Shown here piece by piece: positions 11,124 to 22,990 of a stretch of DNA of 38,199 bases. Made by a program: the position numbers and the translations under genes. The notes below the pieces were generated by a model. The model was not told the origin of the DNA. It saw nothing but the letters and a program-made list of their open reading frames with translations, and searched no databases. The stretch spans positions 105,667 to 143,865 of the forward strand of contig NZ_KI421422.1 of assembly GCF_000472285.1 (NCBI RefSeq), in the 5' to 3' direction. The DNA comes from Desulfuromonas sp. TF. Its GTDB lineage: Bacteria > Desulfobacterota > Desulfuromonadia > Desulfuromonadales > ATBO01. Each line of letters starts with the position of its first letter. Position 1 is the stretch's first letter.

Positions 11124-11139
11124 TGTTTCACGTGAAACA
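11124..11139. promoter_or_regulatory. parS: parS centromere-like site (ParB binding)
   Basis: TGTTTCACGTGAAACA is a perfect 16-bp palindrome identical to the bacterial parS consensus; with flanking bases the palindrome is 18 bp (11123-11140). It lies in the 171-bp gap between mnmE and mnmG, about 4.6 kb from the candidate oriC and 2.8 kb upstream of parA. ParB would nucleate here and spread. I saw no second perfect copy in the window. Confidence 0.95.
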
Positions 11140-11289
11140 TTTTGAAGCACGGAAGAGTTTCCTGTTTTCAGATTATAATCTGAAGTATTGCCGAATTGGA
11201 AAACGCGTAAAGAGAATTCCTGGATCGTTCCTTGCTGATTGTGAGTTGATGACAGGGCGTAACGGCAGCACGGTGAAAGCGGATGGTTG

Positions 11290-13164
11290 ATGTCTACCTA
11301 CGGTAAAAAATATGAGGTCATCGTGGTTGGCGCAGGGCATGCGGGCTGTGAAGCCGCCCTGGCCTCTGCGCGTATGGGTTGCCGGACCCTGCTCTTGAAT
11401 CTCAGCCTCGACGCCATAGCACAGATGTCGTGCAACCCGGCCATCGGGGGTTTGGCCAAGGGACATCTGGTCAGGGAAATCGATGCCCTCGGCGGAGAGA
11501 TGGGGAGGAATATCGACGCCACAGGCATTCAATTTCGCACCCTCAATATCAAAAAAGGTCCGGCGGTTCGGGCCTCCCGTGCTCAGGCGGACCGGCAGCT
11601 TTATGCCGCTCGGATGAAAAAGGTGGTGGAGGATCAATCCCTCCTTGATCTCAAACAGGGATCCGTTATCAGGCTGCTCATTTCGGGGAGCCGTGTCGCT
11701 GGAGTGGAAACACGCGAAGGAATCCTTTTCGAGGCGGATACCGTGGTGTTGACTACCGGTACCTTTATGCGCGGACTGATTCATGTCGGTCTGCGCAATT
11801 ATCCGGGAGGGCGCGCCGGTGAACCCCCTTCTGAAGGTTTGTCCGATCATCTGCGATCCCTGGGCCTTCAAGTGGGGCGGCTCAAGACAGGAACACCGGC
11901 TCGGCTGGATCGACGATCAATCGATTTCTCCCGTCTCGAACCCCAGTTCGGCGATGCCATTCCCAGCCCCTTCTCTTTCGAAACGGAACGGATCGACCGT
12001 CCCCAACTCCCCTGTCATATCACCTTCACCAACTCTCGGACTCATGAGATTATTCGCGGCGGTCTGGACCGCTCCCCCCTCTACAGCGGAGTGATCGAGG
12101 GTGTGGGACCACGATACTGTCCGTCGATCGAAGATAAGGTCGTGCGTTTTCCGGAGAAGGACCAGCATCAGATATTTCTCGAACCTGAAGGGCTGACGAG
12201 TGCCGAGGTTTATCCCAACGGGGTTTCCACCTCCCTTCCCCCCGATATTCAACTGGCCTTCCTTCGCACCATTGCAGGGCTGGAAAAGGTCGAAATCATG
12301 AGGCCGGGGTACGCCATTGAATACGATTTTGTCGACCCGATTCAGCTGCAGCTTTCTCTGGAGACGAAGGAGGTGGGAAATCTTTATCATGCCGGTCAGA
12401 TAAACGGGACATCGGGGTATGAAGAGGCCGCAGCCCAGGGCCTTGTCGCGGGGATGAATGCCGCCCTGCGCGTCCGAGGGAGAGAGCCTCTGATCATCGG
12501 GCGGGATCAGGGCTACGTCGGGGTGCTGATCGATGATCTGGTTAATCTGGGGACGAAGGAGCCATACCGCATGTTCACCTCCCGAGCCGAGTACCGGCTG
12601 CTGCTGAGAGAGGACAATGCAGATCAGCGACTTACCGAGTTGGGGTACAGGGCCGGACTGGTCACTGAGGAACGTTGGGAGCGCTACGTCGCTAAGCTGC
12701 ATCAGATATCCCGGGGAAGAGAACGGCTGCGGGCGGTGCGGGTGGCCCCTTCCGATCGCGACGCAGCCGATCGCCTCGGGCTGGGAGAACTCAAGAATGG
12801 CGTTTCTCTGGAAGAGCTTCTGCGGAGACCGGAAATCAGTATCGAGGATCTGCTGTTTCTCGATGATACCCTGACGGCCCTCGGAATGAAAGTCCGCGAA
12901 CAGCTGGAGATCGGCACCAAATACGAGGGATATATCCAGAGACAGGTCGACCAGGTCGAACGCTTCCGGCGGACCGAAACGATGGCGATCTCTCCCGATT
13001 TCGATTATGACGGGATATCAGGCCTTTCGGCCGAAGTCAGGGAAAAGCTGAAGAGGGTGCGGCCGCTGACGCTGGGACAGGCCTCCAGGATCCCCGGAGT
13101 GACCCCGGCGGCCATCGCCATTCTGGCCGTGCTGTTGCGCAGGGGACAAGTTGAACCCGTCTGA
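11290..13164 (+). CDS. mnmG: tRNA uridine-5-carboxymethylaminomethyl modification enzyme MnmG (GidA)
   Basis: This 624-residue flavoprotein has the N-terminal FAD-binding loop VVGAGHAGCEAALA and the CNPAIGGLAKGHLVREIDALGG segment. It also has LKTGTPARLD and a second nucleotide-binding region GTSGYEEAAAQGLVAGMNAA, all characteristic of GidA. It pairs with MnmE in wobble-uridine modification. The ATG at 11290 is taken as start; a TTG immediately before it (11287) is possible but adds nothing. The visible ribosome-binding sequence is weak (GGATGG). Its 3' end overlaps rsmG by 14 nt. Confidence 0.97.
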   Translation: MSTYGKKYEVIVVGAGHAGCEAALASARMGCRTLLLNLSLDAIAQMSCNPAIGGLAKGHLVREIDALGGEMGRNIDATGIQFRTLNIKKGPAVRASRAQADRQLYAARMKKVVEDQSLLDLKQGSVIRLLISGSRVAGVETREGILFEADTVVLTTGTFMRGLIHVGLRNYPGGRAGEPPSEGLSDHLRSLGLQVGRLKTGTPARLDRRSIDFSRLEPQFGDAIPSPFSFETERIDRPQLPCHITFTNSRTHEIIRGGLDRSPLYSGVIEGVGPRYCPSIEDKVVRFPEKDQHQIFLEPEGLTSAEVYPNGVSTSLPPDIQLAFLRTIAGLEKVEIMRPGYAIEYDFVDPIQLQLSLETKEVGNLYHAGQINGTSGYEEAAAQGLVAGMNAALRVRGREPLIIGRDQGYVGVLIDDLVNLGTKEPYRMFTSRAEYRLLLREDNADQRLTELGYRAGLVTEERWERYVAKLHQISRGRERLRAVRVAPSDRDAADRLGLGELKNGVSLEELLRRPEISIEDLLFLDDTLTALGMKVREQLEIGTKYEGYIQRQVDQVERFRRTETMAISPDFDYDGISGLSAEVREKLKRVRPLTLGQASRIPGVTPAAIAILAVLLRRGQVEPV

Positions 13165-13804
13165 ACTCCTTGTCCGCCAACTCGCGCAGATGAACATTCA
13201 TCTTTCCCGGGGGGTCATCGATACTCTGATCTCCTTCATGGATGAGTTGCTGCGCTGGAACCGCCGCATCAACCTGACGGCGATTACCGATCCACGGGAG
13301 GCGGTAGAGAAGCACCTTGTCGATTCATTGACCCTCCTGACCCTGCTCACGGGGGATGAGCGGGTGCTGGACCTTGGCTCGGGCGGGGGGTTCCCCTGCA
13401 TTCCTCTGAAAATCGTTCTGCCCCGATTACGCATCTTATCGGTGGACGCCGTCCAGAAAAAAATCGTCTTCCAGCGCCATGCCGCCCGTCTTCTTGGTTT
13501 CGACCATTTCGAGGCATTCCATGGGCGGGCCGAGGATCTGCCGCAAATCCCCACTTATGCCGCCGGCTTCGACGTGGTCCTTTCCAGGGCCTTCACGTCA
13601 CTGCCATCCTTCGCTGCTCTGGCGAAGCCTTGTCTGGCTTCCGGGGGGCGGATCGTGGCTATGAAAGGAGCCGAAGGGGAGCGGGAGTTGGCTCAGGCGC
13701 AATTGCAGATAGAAGCCTTGAGCCTGCAGTGTCGGGAGATGAGCCGCCTGCGCCTGCCCGACTCCGGAGCGGAACGAATCCTGATGGTCTTCATGGAAAA
13801 GTGA
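13151..13804 (+). CDS. rsmG: 16S rRNA (guanine527-N7)-methyltransferase RsmG (GidB)
   Basis: This 217-residue Rossmann-fold methyltransferase has the SAM-binding motif VLDLGSGGGFPCIPLKIV at about residues 74-91 and the upstream RsmG pattern LLRWNRRINLTAITDPREAVEKHLVDSL. It methylates G527 of 16S rRNA. The TTG start at 13151 overlaps the end of mnmG and is preceded by AGGGGAC at a sensible spacing. The next candidate, ATG at 13190, would trim 13 residues. The mnmG-rsmG-parA-parB order is a conserved origin-proximal cluster. Confidence 0.93.
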   Translation: MNPSELLVRQLAQMNIHLSRGVIDTLISFMDELLRWNRRINLTAITDPREAVEKHLVDSLTLLTLLTGDERVLDLGSGGGFPCIPLKIVLPRLRILSVDAVQKKIVFQRHAARLLGFDHFEAFHGRAEDLPQIPTYAAGFDVVLSRAFTSLPSFAALAKPCLASGGRIVAMKGAEGERELAQAQLQIEALSLQCREMSRLRLPDSGAERILMVFMEK

Positions 13805-13958
13805 AATACATCATACAATATATTGAAGTCTGCAACACAATCTCCACTACATGTTGTCAAGCCAAAGGTAGATACTCCGAAACCCCATTTTTTCTTTTAA
13901 GAATGAGGGGGTTGTGGTAATCTGCTCGACCGGTGCAAGTTGAAGGAGAGGTGAAAAC
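13805..13958. other. rsmG-parA spacer
   Basis: This 154-bp gap is AT-rich at first. It contains a weak imperfect hairpin (CCCC...GGGG around TTCTTTTAAGAA, about 13885-13915) without a U tract, so I do not call a terminator. A good Shine-Dalgarno sequence, AAGGAGAGG, precedes the parA ATG. No convincing promoter was found, although parA-parB probably needs one here. Confidence 0.35.
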
Positions 13959-14723
13959 ATGGCTCAGACCATCGCCATCGCCAACCAGAAGGGAGGCGTG
14001 GGGAAAACGACCACTGCGGTGAATCTATCCGCCTCGCTGGCGGCTGCCGAAAAGCGCACTCTCCTGGTCGATATGGATCCTCAGGCCAATGCATGCAGCG
14101 GCGTCGGCATCGACAAACGGGCGCTGGAGTTGACCATCTACAATGCTCTTCTGGGGGAGGCGACGGCCAGGGATATTCTGGTCAAAACCGAATTGGCGCG
14201 TCTCGATGTTCTCCCCTCCAATACCGATCTCATCGGTGCGGAAATCGAACTGATTTCGGCCTTCGCCCGCGAGGGAAAGCTCGCGGGCATTCTCAGGGAA
14301 GTCCAGGACGATTACGATTACGTCGTGATAGACTGTCCTCCCTCCCTGGGGCTTTTGACCGTAAATGCCCTTACCGCCGCTGATTCTGTGCTGATCCCCC
14401 TGCAGTGCGAATTTTACGCCATGGAGGGGCTCAGTCAGCTCACACAGACTATTCGTCTCATCCAGCGTGAACTCAATCCCCGTCTCACCCTTCGCGGAAT
14501 TCTCCTGACCATGTTCGACGGACGGAACAATCTCTCACACCAAGTCAGCGAAGAGATCCGCCGCCATTTTGCGGATCAGGTGTTCGAGGCGGTGATACCC
14601 CGAAATGTCCGCCTCTCGGAAGCGCCCAGTCATGGCCTGCCTGTACTCCTCTATGATATTGCCTCGCGCGGGGCCACTTCCTACCTTGAACTGGCCAGAG
14701 AGATCATCCAAACAGGAATTTGA
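13959..14723 (+). CDS. parA: Chromosome partitioning ATPase ParA (Soj)
   Basis: This 254-residue protein is a small (type Ib/chromosomal) ParA without an N-terminal HTH. It begins MAQTIAIANQKGGVGKTTTA with the deviant Walker A KGGVGKTT (residues 11-18). Walker A' is at VDMDPQANA and Walker B at DYVVIDCPPSLG. DNA-bound ParA-ATP forms gradients that move ParB-parS complexes after replication. It is followed one base later by parB, so the pair is cotranscribed. It is preceded by a strong AAGGAGAGG site. Confidence 0.96.
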   Translation: MAQTIAIANQKGGVGKTTTAVNLSASLAAAEKRTLLVDMDPQANACSGVGIDKRALELTIYNALLGEATARDILVKTELARLDVLPSNTDLIGAEIELISAFAREGKLAGILREVQDDYDYVVIDCPPSLGLLTVNALTAADSVLIPLQCEFYAMEGLSQLTQTIRLIQRELNPRLTLRGILLTMFDGRNNLSHQVSEEIRRHFADQVFEAVIPRNVRLSEAPSHGLPVLLYDIASRGATSYLELAREIIQTGI

Positions 14724-14724
14724 T

Positions 14725-15591
14725 ATGGCAAAAAGACCTTCACTCGGCAAGGGTATCGGCGCCCTGCTGAACTCTGCTGCCCAGGAGGGAGGCCGCAAAT
14801 ATTTCCTCTGTCCCATCGAGGAACTGCGCCCCCACAGTAAGCAGCCCCGTAAAGCCTTCAACGACGAAAAACTTGCGGAGCTGGCAGCTTCGATCAAGGA
14901 AAAGGGGATTATTCAGCCCCTGGTCGTGCGCCAGGTCAACGACCATTACCAGATCATTGCCGGCGAGCGGCGCTGGCGGGCGGCCCAGAAAGCCGGACTT
15001 CGGGAGGTCCCGGTCGTCATCCAGGATGTCTCGGAGGACTGGGCACTGGAAATGGCGCTGATCGAAAACATCCAGCGCGAAGACCTCAACCCTATCGAGG
15101 AGGCGGAAGCCTACCGCAACCTCATCGAGGGTTTCGACCTGTCCCAGGAGGATGTGGCCCGGAGGGTCGGGAAAAACCGGACAACGGTAACCAATGCGCT
15201 GCGCCTGCTCCGACTTCCCGAAAAGGTGCGCGAGGACGTGATCGAAAAGACGCTCTCCATGGGCCATGCCCGAGCCCTGCTTTCTCTGGAAGAGGAGGAG
15301 GATATCCTCGAGGCGCGGGAAGAGGTCGTCAAAAGGGGGTTGTCGGTCAGGGAAACGGAGGCTCTGGCCAAGAAAATCAAAACATTCGGCCGGACGGTAA
15401 AACCGAAAAAAAACGACAAGGAAGAAAAGGACCCCCAGACTGTCTTTCTCGCGGAAGAACTGAAACGCGCCCTGGGGACACAGGTCCGGATCTTTCCCAA
15501 GGGCAAAGGCGGGAAGGTGGAGATATCGTATTTCTCGCCTGAAGATCTGGACCGGCTGATGGAAGTTCTGGGGATTTGCGGCAACGGCTGA
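14725..15591 (+). CDS. parB: Chromosome partitioning protein ParB (Spo0J)
   Basis: The protein (288 residues) starts [15 protein letters not shown], the usual basic N-terminus that stimulates ParA ATPase. It then carries the CTPase box GERRWRA (residues 80-86) and the phosphate-contact motif ENIQRED (114-120). A helix-turn-helix region for parS recognition follows ([23 protein letters not shown] at about 140-162), then a C-terminal dimerisation domain. I chose ATG 14725 over upstream in-frame starts because it begins just after the parA stop and gives the conserved N-terminus. A matching parS site is present at 11124. Confidence 0.96.
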   Translation: MAKRPSLGKGIGALLNSAAQEGGRKYFLCPIEELRPHSKQPRKAFNDEKLAELAASIKEKGIIQPLVVRQVNDHYQIIAGERRWRAAQKAGLREVPVVIQDVSEDWALEMALIENIQREDLNPIEEAEAYRNLIEGFDLSQEDVARRVGKNRTTVTNALRLLRLPEKVREDVIEKTLSMGHARALLSLEEEEDILEAREEVVKRGLSVRETEALAKKIKTFGRTVKPKKNDKEEKDPQTVFLAEELKRALGTQVRIFPKGKGGKVEISYFSPEDLDRLMEVLGICGNG

Positions 15592-15611
15592 TATCAAGGA
15601 TGGATCATTAA

Positions 15612-16019
15612 ATGTTTAACAGGAAGGACAAGGGAACGATGCGCAAAGAGACTCCCATTGAGAAGGGTGACATCAAGGCTTTCCTGGGCCCCGGCAGCCA
15701 GTTCGAAGGGAAGCTGGTATTCGACGAAATCGTCCGTCTGGATGGAACGTTCCGCGGCGAAGTAACTTCCCGCGACACCCTGATCGTGGGTGAGGCCGCT
15801 GACATCCAGGCGGAGGTGACGGTGGGTACCCTTGTTTTAAGCGGGCGCTTCAAGGGTAACATCAAGGCCAGCAAAAAAGTCGAGCTGCGGGCGCCCGCAC
15901 AGGTGGAGGGGAGCATCGAAACCCCGGTTCTATCGGTGGAGGAGGGTGTTCAGCTCAATGGCACCTTGACCATGAAGAAGGAAGCTGCGCCTGCTGAAAA
16001 GAAGGCCGTGGCACGCTGA
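15612..16019 (+). CDS. Bactofilin (polymer-forming cytoskeletal protein)
   Basis: This 135-residue protein has the bactofilin (DUF583) core: short hydrophobic beta repeats with regularly spaced glycines, from AFLGPGSQFEGKLVFDEIVR through VTSRDTLIVGEAADIQAEV to VEGSIETPVLSVEEGVQLNG. Charged, disordered tails lie at both ends. Bactofilins polymerise without nucleotide into filaments that scaffold cell-shape or polar complexes. The gene begins 20 nt after parB and likely shares its transcript. In Myxococcus, bactofilin scaffolds position ParAB-parS complexes, so a segregation role is plausible here but unproven. An AAGGATGG-like ribosome-binding site lies upstream. Confidence 0.88.
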   Translation: MFNRKDKGTMRKETPIEKGDIKAFLGPGSQFEGKLVFDEIVRLDGTFRGEVTSRDTLIVGEAADIQAEVTVGTLVLSGRFKGNIKASKKVELRAPAQVEGSIETPVLSVEEGVQLNGTLTMKKEAAPAEKKAVAR

Positions 16020-16196
16020 AACCGCAAGGGTGACAAATAGCCGAAAAGCGGAAGGCACCATAAGATCCTTGACAATAAAAGGGTCATGTGGTAGCTATTC
16101 CCTGTTTTGCCCCAGGGCAGGATTTTTTAATCCCGGATTTTGTTGTATACAGTATACGAAAAGAGGGGTGGCCCCTTCTAGCTGACGAGGTGTGCA
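16020..16196 (+). promoter_or_regulatory. atp operon leader with candidate promoter
   Basis: This 177-bp spacer has a consensus -35 TTGACA at 16069-16074, but the -10 at a 17-bp spacer (TAGCTA, 16092-16097) is poor. A small hairpin TGCCC/GGGCA followed by T6 (about 16108-16127) might be a weak terminator for the bactofilin unit. Further downstream is a GTATAC-type operator (listed separately), then GAGG 6 nt before the GTG start of atpX. The true transcription start cannot be fixed by eye. Confidence 0.4.
16143..16157. promoter_or_regulatory. Putative GntR-type operator upstream of the atp operon
   Basis: TTGTATACAGTATAC contains two GTATAC palindromes one base apart and lies 39 bp before the atpX start. 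The identical 15-mer, inverted, lies in the promoter of the GntR/FCD regulator gene at 25262-25276. Binding by that regulator is an inference from this match and from the palindromic AT-centred sites typical of GntR proteins. Confidence 0.55.
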
Positions 16197-16622
16197 GTGA
16201 TCGAAATCAATTGGACCATCTGGCTGCAGTTCGCCAATTTTTTTGTGCTCATGCTGGTGCTCAATGTCCTGCTTTACCGGCCTATTCGCGCCGTCATGGA
16301 CCGGCGCCGGGAGACGGTCGAAGGGTCGCACCGCCGGGCGAAAGATCTGGAAAACCAGATCAGTGAAAAAATGGAGCGCTATCAGGGACAGCTTCAGGAA
16401 GCCAAGCTCAAGGGCACCCAGGAGAAGGCCGTGCTGCGTCAGGATGCCGCGGCGCAGGAGGCCCTGATGCTCTCCACCGCGCGGGAGAGTGCCGGCACCC
16501 ATGTGCAGACCATCAAGAACAAGGTGGCTGCCGAGGCGGCCGAAGCGAGCAAACATCTCAGGAGCGAGGCCGCGAATCTGGCTTCTCATGTGGCCTCCAA
16601 GGTCCTCGGAAGGGGGCTGTAA
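16197..16622 (+). CDS. atpX: ATP synthase F0 subunit b'
   Basis: This 141-residue protein starts with one membrane segment (WTIWLQFANFFVLMLVLNVLLY, about residues 5-26) followed by RPIRAVMDRRRETVEGS. The rest is a long charged Ala/Glu/Lys-rich helix to the C-terminus, which is the architecture of b-type peripheral-stalk subunits. A second b subunit follows directly, so this one is named b' (atpX or atpF' in related genomes). Together they would form a heterodimeric stator. The start is GTG with GAGG six bases upstream. The a and c subunits (atpB, atpE) are absent and must be encoded elsewhere. Confidence 0.88.
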   Translation: MIEINWTIWLQFANFFVLMLVLNVLLYRPIRAVMDRRRETVEGSHRRAKDLENQISEKMERYQGQLQEAKLKGTQEKAVLRQDAAAQEALMLSTARESAGTHVQTIKNKVAAEAAEASKHLRSEAANLASHVASKVLGRGL

Positions 16623-17227
16623 TGCATTTTCCCAAGGGTTGGATCATGAATAAAGGACGCCTGATATCCGCTGTCGCCGGCCTGTTGCTGATCTCGGCAT
16701 CAGCGGCTCTGGCCGCCACCGGCGAGGGTCACCACGTCGACAGCGGCGTGCTGCTTAAGGACTTTCTGTACCGCTGCCTGAATTTTGCCATAATGGCCGG
16801 AATTCTAGGCTATTTCATCACCAAGCCGATTCGCAGGGGGATGGCCGCTCGACGGGAGGAGATCGCGAAGAATCTTCGCGAAGCCAGAGCCGCCAAGGAA
16901 GAAGCCGAATCCAAATTCGCCGAGTACGACCGCAAGCTCAGCAAGGCGTCGGCGGAAATCGAGGAGATTTACGCCTCCATCAGAAAAGAAGGGGAGCTGG
17001 AGAGGGAGAAGATCCTGGCCAATGCCAGGGAAATGGCCGAGAAGATCGGACAGGAAGCCGAAAAGACCGCTGCCAACGAGGTGGGCAAAGCCCGGGCTCG
17101 ACTGCGCGAGGAAGCCGCCCTTATGGCCATCGAGATCGCCGAGGAACTGTTGAAGAAGAATTTCACGCGGGAAGATCATTCCCGTCTGGTAGATGAATAC
17201 CTGCAGAAGGTGGGAGAACTACATTGA
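16622..17227 (+). CDS. atpF: ATP synthase F0 subunit b
   Basis: From ATG 16622 (overlapping the atpX stop as TAATG, with AAGGGGG upstream) the protein has 201 residues; an in-frame ATG at 16646 gives 193. The second start yields a clean signal-peptide-like N-terminus (basic MNKGR, hydrophobic core, then ASAALAA). It is followed by a membrane segment LNFAIMAGILGYFI and the conserved KPIRRGMAARREEI, then a long charged coiled helix. It is the membrane-anchored peripheral stalk subunit linking F0 to F1 through delta. The N-terminal extension is absent from the paired b' subunit. The start choice is uncertain by 8 residues. Confidence 0.9.
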   Translation: MHFPKGWIMNKGRLISAVAGLLLISASAALAATGEGHHVDSGVLLKDFLYRCLNFAIMAGILGYFITKPIRRGMAARREEIAKNLREARAAKEEAESKFAEYDRKLSKASAEIEEIYASIRKEGELEREKILANAREMAEKIGQEAEKTAANEVGKARARLREEAALMAIEIAEELLKKNFTREDHSRLVDEYLQKVGELH

Positions 17228-17766
17228 GTATCAGCGCGATATCCAGGCGATATGCCAAGGCCCTGGTGGATCTGGGCGCCGAGCAGAAGATGGTGGAGCG
17301 GTACGGAGATGAACTCTCCAGGATCAGCTCGTTGATTAACTCGGAGGACATGCTCCGCCTCATCCTCGAGAGTCCCACGTTTCCCATGGAGAAAAAAGCG
17401 GCTATTCTGGCGGACGTTCAGGCGACCCTGGACTTTTCTGACGGAATGAAGAAGTTTCTCGGTCTGCTCCTGGAAAAGGATCGCCTGCGGTACCTGCCGC
17501 AGATCGAGGGAAATTACCGGGATTTCGCCGATGAGCTTTCCGGCATCCTCCGTGCCCGGATCACTTCGGCGGCCGAGCTCTCCGAGGCCCAGTGCAAGTC
17601 CATCGGCGGCAGCCTTGAGAAGCAGACGGGGAAAAAAGTCCGGCTGACGGTCGAACTCGACCCTTCCCTGATCGGCGGCATCAAGGCCGAGATCGGCGGC
17701 AGAGAATTTGACGGCAGCATCAGAACTCAGCTTAATCGGATTGAAGATACCTTAAAGAAGGGGTGA
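17224..17766 (+). CDS. atpH: ATP synthase F1 subunit delta
   Basis: This 180-residue protein has the OSCP/delta pattern: SAISRRYAKALVDLGAE at the N-terminus, FLGLLLEKDRLRYLPQIEGNYRDFADEL in the middle, and the C-terminal signature DPSLIGGIKAEIGGREFDGSIRTQLNRI. Delta sits on top of F1 and joins it to the b/b' stalk. The start is TTG, overlapping the atpF stop by four bases (TTGA) with GGGAG upstream, which implies translational coupling. Confidence 0.95.
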   Translation: MSISAISRRYAKALVDLGAEQKMVERYGDELSRISSLINSEDMLRLILESPTFPMEKKAAILADVQATLDFSDGMKKFLGLLLEKDRLRYLPQIEGNYRDFADELSGILRARITSAAELSEAQCKSIGGSLEKQTGKKVRLTVELDPSLIGGIKAEIGGREFDGSIRTQLNRIEDTLKKG

Positions 17767-19287
<1,521 letters not shown>

Positions 19288-19311
19288 ACCGCGAGCAGAA
19301 GGTCAGAACAG

Positions 19312-21641
<2,330 letters not shown>

Positions 21642-21649
21642 AGACCCGT

Positions 21650-21705
21650 TGTAGGGGCAGGGCTTGCCCTGCCCGGCTGTGGGCGCAGCAAGCGGCGCCC
21701 CTACA
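21650..21705. repeat. REP-like palindromic element in the atpD-atpC gap
   Basis: A 56-bp GC-rich element is bounded by TGTAGGGGC (21650-21658) and its exact complement GCCCCTACA (21697-21705). Inside is a nested hairpin GGGCAGGGC...GCCCTGCCC and a GGGCGCAGCAAGCGGCGCCC stretch. GTAGGGGC...GCCCCTAC bounded palindromes resemble dispersed intergenic repeats seen in many genomes. It fills most of the 78-bp spacer and ends 14 bp before the atpC start. Confidence 0.7.
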
Positions 21706-21719
21706 GAGGATAATGATAT

Positions 21720-22142
21720 ATGGCAGAAAAACTCAGACTGGAAATGGTCACCCCCTACAAGAAGGTACTCTCCACCGATGTGGATGAGGTCACCGCGCCC
21801 GGGACCCTCGGCGAATTCGGAGTGCTGCCGGGCCATACTCCGATGTTGACCAACCTCAAGGTGGGCGAGCTGGTTTACCGTACCGGCGGAGAGACCTTTC
21901 ATGTGGCTGTCAACTGGGGATATGTCGAGGTGGAGAACGATACGGTCACCGTCCTGGTGGAGACCGCCGAACCCGCCGACGAGATCGACCTCGAACGCGC
22001 CAAGGCCGCCCTGGGGCGCGCCGAGGAGGCTCTGAAGAAGCTCAGCCCAGAGGACAAGAGCTACCTGATCATGGAAGCCGCTCTGGAAAGGGCCGCTATC
22101 CGGATCCAGGTAGCCGGACGCAGACAACAGCGTGGCCACTAG
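21720..22142 (+). CDS. atpC: ATP synthase F1 subunit epsilon
   Basis: This 140-residue protein has the epsilon N-terminal beta-sandwich pattern (LEMVTPYKKVLSTDVDEVTAPGTLGEFGVLPGH) and a C-terminal helical hairpin (EIDLERAKAALGRAEEALKK). Epsilon binds gamma and the c-ring and can inhibit ATP hydrolysis. It is the last gene of the atp operon; an intrinsic terminator follows 36 bp downstream. AGAGGATAATGAT precedes the ATG and gives a usable ribosome-binding site just outside the palindromic element. Confidence 0.96.
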   Translation: MAEKLRLEMVTPYKKVLSTDVDEVTAPGTLGEFGVLPGHTPMLTNLKVGELVYRTGGETFHVAVNWGYVEVENDTVTVLVETAEPADEIDLERAKAALGRAEEALKKLSPEDKSYLIMEAALERAAIRIQVAGRRQQRGH

Positions 22143-22177
22143 ATTTACAGGTTCAAGGAAAACGAAAACGAAAACGG

Positions 22178-22207
22178 AAAGGGCGGCCCAGTGGGTCGCC
22201 CTTTGTT
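22178..22207 (+). terminator. Intrinsic terminator of the atp operon
   Basis: AAAGGGCGGCCC (22178-22189) pairs with GGGTCGCCCTTT (22193-22204) around an AGT loop: a 12-bp stem with one G-U pair, followed by TTGTTCTT-type sequence. The A-rich 5' side (repeated GAAAAC units) and the weak T tract suit termination on the plus strand. The convergent gntR gene ends at 22244, so it may work both ways. Confidence 0.8.
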
Positions 22208-22243
22208 CTTGGGAAGAATGATAGTTTTCAGTATGGTCGGCGG

Positions 22244-22969
22244 TTAGCTGAATTTTTCCTTGAAAATCAGCGGGACTTTGGTCTGGACGAATCTCAGATG
22301 TTCCATCATCGCCTCTCGTGCCTTTTCCGGATTGCGTTGACGCAAGCCCTCGAAAATGGCACGGTGCTGATTCAACAGGGACTCCAGATACCCTTCCCTC
22401 TTGTAGAATTCCAGGAGGGAGACTTCGATGGTAGCCTGAAAGAGACCTCGGATCGTATCCAGAATGTGAAGTTGAATGGTGTTGTGGGTTGCCATGGTGA
22501 TCGTATAATGGAACTGGGCGTCAACCTGAGGATCCCAGCCCCCTTCGCCGGCCTGCCGCTCCATCTCTTCGATGTATCCGGCCAGCGTTTCGATTTCCTC
22601 TTCCGTGGCCTTGGAGGCAGCCAGAAATGCGGACCATGTTTCCAGCCCCATGCGCACCTCAACGAGCGAAACGAGCAGACGGGGGTCTTTTTCTACCATC
22701 GTGGTGAGCGGATCCGCAAGGGAGGTTTCGGTGAGTGAACGGACGAAGGTGCCGCCGCCCTGACGCGACTCAATCAGCCCCATGGCTTCCAGAACCATGA
22801 TCGCCTCACGTACCGAAGGCCGGCTGACTCCGAGCATGCTCGCCATGTCCCGCTCAGAAGGGATTCTTTCACCGGGTTTAAGTTGGCCTCTGGATATAAG
22901 TTCCTTGATCTGTCCCACGATTTCTTCGGAAATCTTTTTCGGTCGGATCGGTTTGAAAGGGTTGGTCAT
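22244..22969 (-). CDS. GntR-family (FadR/PdhR/LldR subfamily) transcriptional regulator
   Basis: This 241-residue regulator has an N-terminal winged HTH (about residues 12-76; PGERIPSERDMASMLGVSRPSVREAIMVLEAMGLIESRQGGGTFV) and a C-terminal all-helical FCD ligand domain. The HTH details (SERDMA..LGVSRPSVREA) match the FadR/PdhR/LldR branch. Those proteins sense carboxylates such as pyruvate or lactate and usually repress. A TGGTATGACCA site lies 21 bp upstream of its start, in the divergent spacer with dinB, suggesting autoregulation. The target pathway cannot be read from the neighbours. Convergent with atpC. Confidence 0.85.
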   Translation of the reverse strand: MTNPFKPIRPKKISEEIVGQIKELISRGQLKPGERIPSERDMASMLGVSRPSVREAIMVLEAMGLIESRQGGGTFVRSLTETSLADPLTTMVEKDPRLLVSLVEVRMGLETWSAFLAASKATEEEIETLAGYIEEMERQAGEGGWDPQVDAQFHYTITMATHNTIQLHILDTIRGLFQATIEVSLLEFYKREGYLESLLNQHRAIFEGLRQRNPEKAREAMMEHLRFVQTKVPLIFKEKFS

Positions 22970-22990
22970 TCCATTGCTCCAAGATAAGAA

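Noticed and set aside
13880-13920. Terminator between rsmG and parA
   Set aside because: The hairpin is imperfect and lacks a following U tract.
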